Under the pieces are notes generated by a model. The model made no database searches, was not told the DNA's origin, and was given only the letters and a program-made list of their open reading frames with translations. A program made the position numbers and the translations under genes. Source: Pseudonocardia sp. (GTDB lineage Bacteria; Actinomycetota; Actinomycetes; Mycobacteriales; Pseudonocardiaceae). Taken from it: a stretch of DNA of 8,237 nt. Positions 6,302-8,237 of the stretch are shown here, in pieces; the stretch's first letter is position 1; each line of letters begins with the position of its first letter. The stretch covers positions 1 through 8,237 of the forward strand of contig JAKDLE010000090.1 of assembly GCA_030453005.1 (NCBI GenBank). Reading direction: 5' to 3'.

Positions 6302-6477
6302 ACCGCGGCTATATCGGCATCGCGGGCGTCCGCGTTACGGGTGCGACGAATGAACGACTCGATGCGGTGAACGGTCTCACAGTCGTAACCCCTCGGCCGG
6401 TGGCTCGTTATACCGGTCAACGCCGAAACAGCGCAGCACGACCGGGCGCCGCGGCACAGAGTGCAGGGATGCAGTGA
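6298..6477 (+). CDS. Possible 59-codon ORF bridging sigma and anti-sigma genes
   Basis: ATG 6298 overlaps the sigma stop as ATGA. The frame runs 59 codons (begins MNRGYIGIAGVRV) and its TGA at 6475-6477 overlaps GTG 6474, an in-frame start of the anti-sigma gene, as GTGA. Against coding: third-position GC is only about 60 percent while the neighbours are near 90, there is no recognisable domain or hydrophobic segment, and a strong promoter candidate (6384-6411) lies inside. It may serve only to carry ribosomes from one gene to the next, or be chance. Confidence 0.3.
   Translation: MNRGYIGIAGVRVTGATNERLDAVNGLTVVTPRPVARYTGQRRNSAARPGAAAQSAGMQ
6384..6411 (+). promoter_or_regulatory. BldN-type promoter of the anti-sigma gene
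   Basis: CGTAAC (6384-6389), exactly 16 nt, then CGTTAT (6406-6411). The BldN-dependent promoter consensus I recall from Streptomyces bldM is CGTAAC-N16-CGTTGA, giving 10 of 12 matches at the right spacing. Transcription would start near 6418, about 70 nt before the anti-sigma ATG. In Streptomyces rsbN is itself a BldN target, so the position agrees with known biology. The match is seen; activity is inferred. Confidence 0.75.
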
Positions 6478-6480
6478 GGA
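6476..6480 (+). promoter_or_regulatory. Ribosome binding site of the anti-sigma gene
   Basis: GAGGA at 6476-6480 lies 8 nt before ATG 6489, which favours that ATG over the in-frame GTG at 6474. Confidence 0.65.
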
Positions 6481-6488
6481 CGGCCAAC

Positions 6489-7985
6489 ATGTCCGCCGGA
6501 CAGGGCCCCGCCGACCGAGGTGGGGACGCAGAGCGGCTCGCCGCGGCGATCGAGCAGGGGACACCCCCCGGCGAGAGCGGCGACGCAGAGCTCGCGCGTG
6601 ATCTGGAGATCGTGGCGATGCTGCGGTCCCGCAGCGCGGCATTCGATCCGCACCCCACCGATCGGGCGCGCGCCAAGCAGCGGCTGATGGCCGCACTCGC
6701 CCAGGACGGCGGGGTGGACGTCACCCAGCAGTTCGAGGCCCAGCCGTTCGAGGCCCAGTCCTTCGAGGCCCAGCCGTTCGAGAGACAGCGCGTCGAGGTG
6801 CTCCGGGACGACGCCGCAGGCCCCCGCGCCGCCGAGCTCACGGCTCCGATGCTCCCGCTCGCCGACGGACCCGAATCCGACGCCAGCACTCAGATCGCTC
6901 GGGTGACCGACGACCAGGACGCGGCCGGAGCAGGCACCACGGCCGTCGAGGCGCCCGACGTCACGGTGCCGCGCACCCGTCGCGCCGGACGGCACAGCGT
7001 GCCCTCCCGGCCCGGCGGCCGGGCCCGGGGCAGCGACCGCCCGGCCGCCCGCGGCCTGCGCCGTCGGGTGCTGGCCGTCGGAGCCGCGGCGATGGTCGCG
7101 CTCATCGCCCTCGCGGGGGTGGGGGGCTTCGTGAGCCGCAACGCCCTGCCCGGCGACACGCTCTACGCCATGAAGCGCCTCGCGGAGAGCACCGGCACGG
7201 CGCTCACCTTCGACGATCAGGCGCGCGCCCAGCGCCACCTGGAGCTGGCCACCACCCGGCTCGACGAGGTGGAGCGGCTCGTCGAGCGCAGCTCCGCCAC
7301 CGGGGCCACGCCTCCCGACGCCGCGTTGTTCGAGGCGGCGATGGAGGACTTCGACGCCTCCACCGGTGAAGGCTCCCGCATGCTGCTCGCCGCCGAGGAC
7401 GCATCGGGCCCCGGCGATCTGGGCGACCTGCAGGCGTGGGCGGCCGAGCAGGCCGCACGTCTCTCGGTGCTGCGCTCGTCGCTGCCGGATTCCTCGGTCG
7501 CCGAGGCCGACGACTCCATCGCGCTGCTCGACCGTCTGCTGGGTCGCACCGAGTCGCTGGAGGCGCGGTCGTCCTGCTCTGAGGTCACCTCGACCACGGT
7601 CGACGACCTCGGCCGGCTGCCTGCAGAGGGCACCTGCTCGCCGCGGGTCGCCTCCACCGACGATCCGACGACCGAGGCCGACGAGTCCCGGACCGAGGAC
7701 GCCACGGGCACCGCGACCACCGCCCCGGACGGCACGACCAGTGCCACCGACACCGCCGACCCGACCACCGGCACGAACACCCCGCAGGGCACGGAGCCCG
7801 AGGTGCTGTCCGAGGTCGGCCCGGACGGCCTCCCCCTGCCCGGCCCGTCCGGTCCGGGCGAGGGCCTGTCCACCAGCACCACCCCCGGCGAGGACGGCGG
7901 TGAGATCTCACTGCCACTGCCGCTGCTCCCACCGATGCAGCTGCCGCCGCTGCTTCCGGGCCTGCCCGGCGTCAACATCAACTAA
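6489..7985 (+). CDS. rsbN: Membrane anti-sigma factor, RsbN-like, with DUF5667 ectodomain
   Basis: A 498-residue single-pass membrane protein that probably holds the preceding sigma factor inactive. The cytoplasmic part (1-190) begins with a helical segment (about 12-72) in the position of the RsbN anti-sigma domain; there is no zinc-binding His/Cys motif. A linker with four FEAQ-type repeats follows (82-101). Arg-rich sequence precedes one transmembrane helix (about 193-215). Outside, NALPGDTLYAMKRLAE (218-233) is the start signature of DUF5667, continuing in helices to about 355. A Thr/Asp/Pro-rich tail (385-470) ends in a Pro/Leu-rich segment (474-495). The only two cysteines, Cys363 and Cys383, are extracellular. 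RsbN from Streptomyces has the same topology; the long tail is an addition. A GTG at 6474 would add 5 residues. Confidence 0.85.
   Translation: MSAGQGPADRGGDAERLAAAIEQGTPPGESGDAELARDLEIVAMLRSRSAAFDPHPTDRARAKQRLMAALAQDGGVDVTQQFEAQPFEAQSFEAQPFERQRVEVLRDDAAGPRAAELTAPMLPLADGPESDASTQIARVTDDQDAAGAGTTAVEAPDVTVPRTRRAGRHSVPSRPGGRARGSDRPAARGLRRRVLAVGAAAMVALIALAGVGGFVSRNALPGDTLYAMKRLAESTGTALTFDDQARAQRHLELATTRLDEVERLVERSSATGATPPDAALFEAAMEDFDASTGEGSRMLLAAEDASGPGDLGDLQAWAAEQAARLSVLRSSLPDSSVAEADDSIALLDRLLGRTESLEARSSCSEVTSTTVDDLGRLPAEGTCSPRVASTDDPTTEADESRTEDATGTATTAPDGTTSATDTADPTTGTNTPQGTEPEVLSEVGPDGLPLPGPSGPGEGLSTSTTPGEDGGEISLPLPLLPPMQLPPLLPGLPGVNIN
6732..6791 (+). repeat. Four in-frame 15-bp tandem repeats in the anti-sigma gene
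   Basis: Units begin at 6732, 6747, 6762 and 6777 on the pattern TTCGAGGCCCAGCCG. Units 1 and 3 are identical, unit 2 differs at two bases, and unit 4 is diverged. They encode F-E-A-Q-P, F-E-A-Q-S, F-E-A-Q-P and F-E-R-Q-R in the cytoplasmic linker. Copy number is likely to vary between strains. Confidence 0.9.
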
Positions 7986-8004
7986 AGCGGCGCCGACGCC
8001 GGTT

Positions 8005-8042
8005 CCGAGGCCGTCGCGGGAGGATCCCCGCGGCGGCCTCGG
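8005..8042 (+). terminator. Hairpin terminator after the anti-sigma gene
   Basis: Arms at 8005-8020 and 8027-8042 (CCGAGGCCGTCGCGGG and CCCGCGGCGGCCTCGG) form a 16-bp stem with a single G-U wobble and the 6-nt loop AGGATC. It begins 19 nt after the stop codon. No T-run follows, as is usual in this group. Confidence 0.85.
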
Positions 8043-8237
8043 CTGCGTCGGTAGGGTTGGAGCCCCCGGCAGATGAGGGTCTCTCAGGGAGCGAGGTTCA
8101 GGTGCTTGGGTGCGGCGCATCTGCCGGTCGCTCCTTGGTCGCGGAGCCGTGCCGGTCGGAGGGCCAGCCAGTGGTAGCAGGAAGTGGAGTTTCGCACTTC
8201 TTCGTGTCTGATCTTGGTGTCGCGCGTCCGTCCTGAC
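8043..8237. other. Non-coding end region with interleaved inverted repeats
   Basis: I see no gene in these 195 bp. A perfect 10-bp inverted repeat, CCGGCAGATG (8066-8075) and CATCTGCCGG (8118-8127), interleaves with a 7-bp one, GGAGCGA (8088-8094) and TCGCTCC (8128-8134), giving a pseudoknot order with adjoining stems. A GAAGTG/CACTTC hairpin lies at 8181-8200. The region after about 8165 has visibly lower GC. It could be a structured RNA, the non-coding end of a mobile element that continues off the window, or the leader of the next gene; I recognise no family. Confidence 0.45.

Noticed and set aside
6310..6339. CGTAAC on the minus strand at 6334-6339 as a second BldN promoter
   Set aside because: The sequence at the correct spacing is CCGATA, a poor -10, and it would point back into the sigma gene.
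8101..8170. Group II intron domain V, suggested by GGAGCCGTGCCGG
   Set aside because: The pairing partner and the rest of the domain V consensus are absent; no reverse transcriptase is in the window.
1..8237. CRISPR array, tRNA or rRNA genes
   Set aside because: No regularly spaced direct repeats, and no tRNA cloverleaf or rRNA-like stretch seen on either strand.

Overview
High-GC window with GTG starts, GTGA/ATGA gene overlaps, a BldN-type ECF sigma factor and an MPT83/MPT70-type fasciclin lipoprotein. These point to an actinobacterium, most likely Pseudonocardiaceae (Pseudonocardia-like); the family placement is inference from gene content, not a database result.

Layout. Left part, minus strand: the N-terminal 147 codons of the redox repressor Rex (1-441, cut by the window edge) with a Rex-operator-like site in its leader (557-574). 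A nested hairpin (689-760) follows, sitting just downstream of a fasciclin-domain lipoprotein gene (779-1453). Then come a membrane-anchored sulfite-oxidase-family molybdopterin oxidoreductase (1636-3264), a glutaredoxin-like protein (3261-3503) and an AMP-forming acyl/carboxylate-CoA ligase (3500-5095). The last three overlap by 4 nt (GTGA) and form one translationally coupled operon read ligase, glutaredoxin, oxidoreductase; the fasciclin gene follows after 182 nt. Right part, plus strand, across a 384-bp divergent region: a BldN-family ECF sigma factor with a long N-terminal extension (5480-6301), then its probable membrane anti-sigma factor of RsbN/DUF5667 type (6489-7985), then a strong hairpin terminator (8005-8042). 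The last ~195 bp are non-coding but rich in inverted repeats.

How it works together. bldN-rsbN near a glutaredoxin gene and rex is, from recollection of Streptomyces coelicolor, a conserved actinobacterial neighbourhood (rex is followed there by hemA). The ligase, oxidoreductase and fasciclin genes look like accessory cargo inside it. The best regulatory signal is CGTAAC-N16-CGTTAT between the sigma and anti-sigma genes, close to the recalled BldN promoter consensus; it implies that the sigma factor drives its own antagonist. Two short ORFs (24 and 59 codons) join leader, sigma and anti-sigma through exact 4-nt start/stop overlaps. They are the least explained part of the window.
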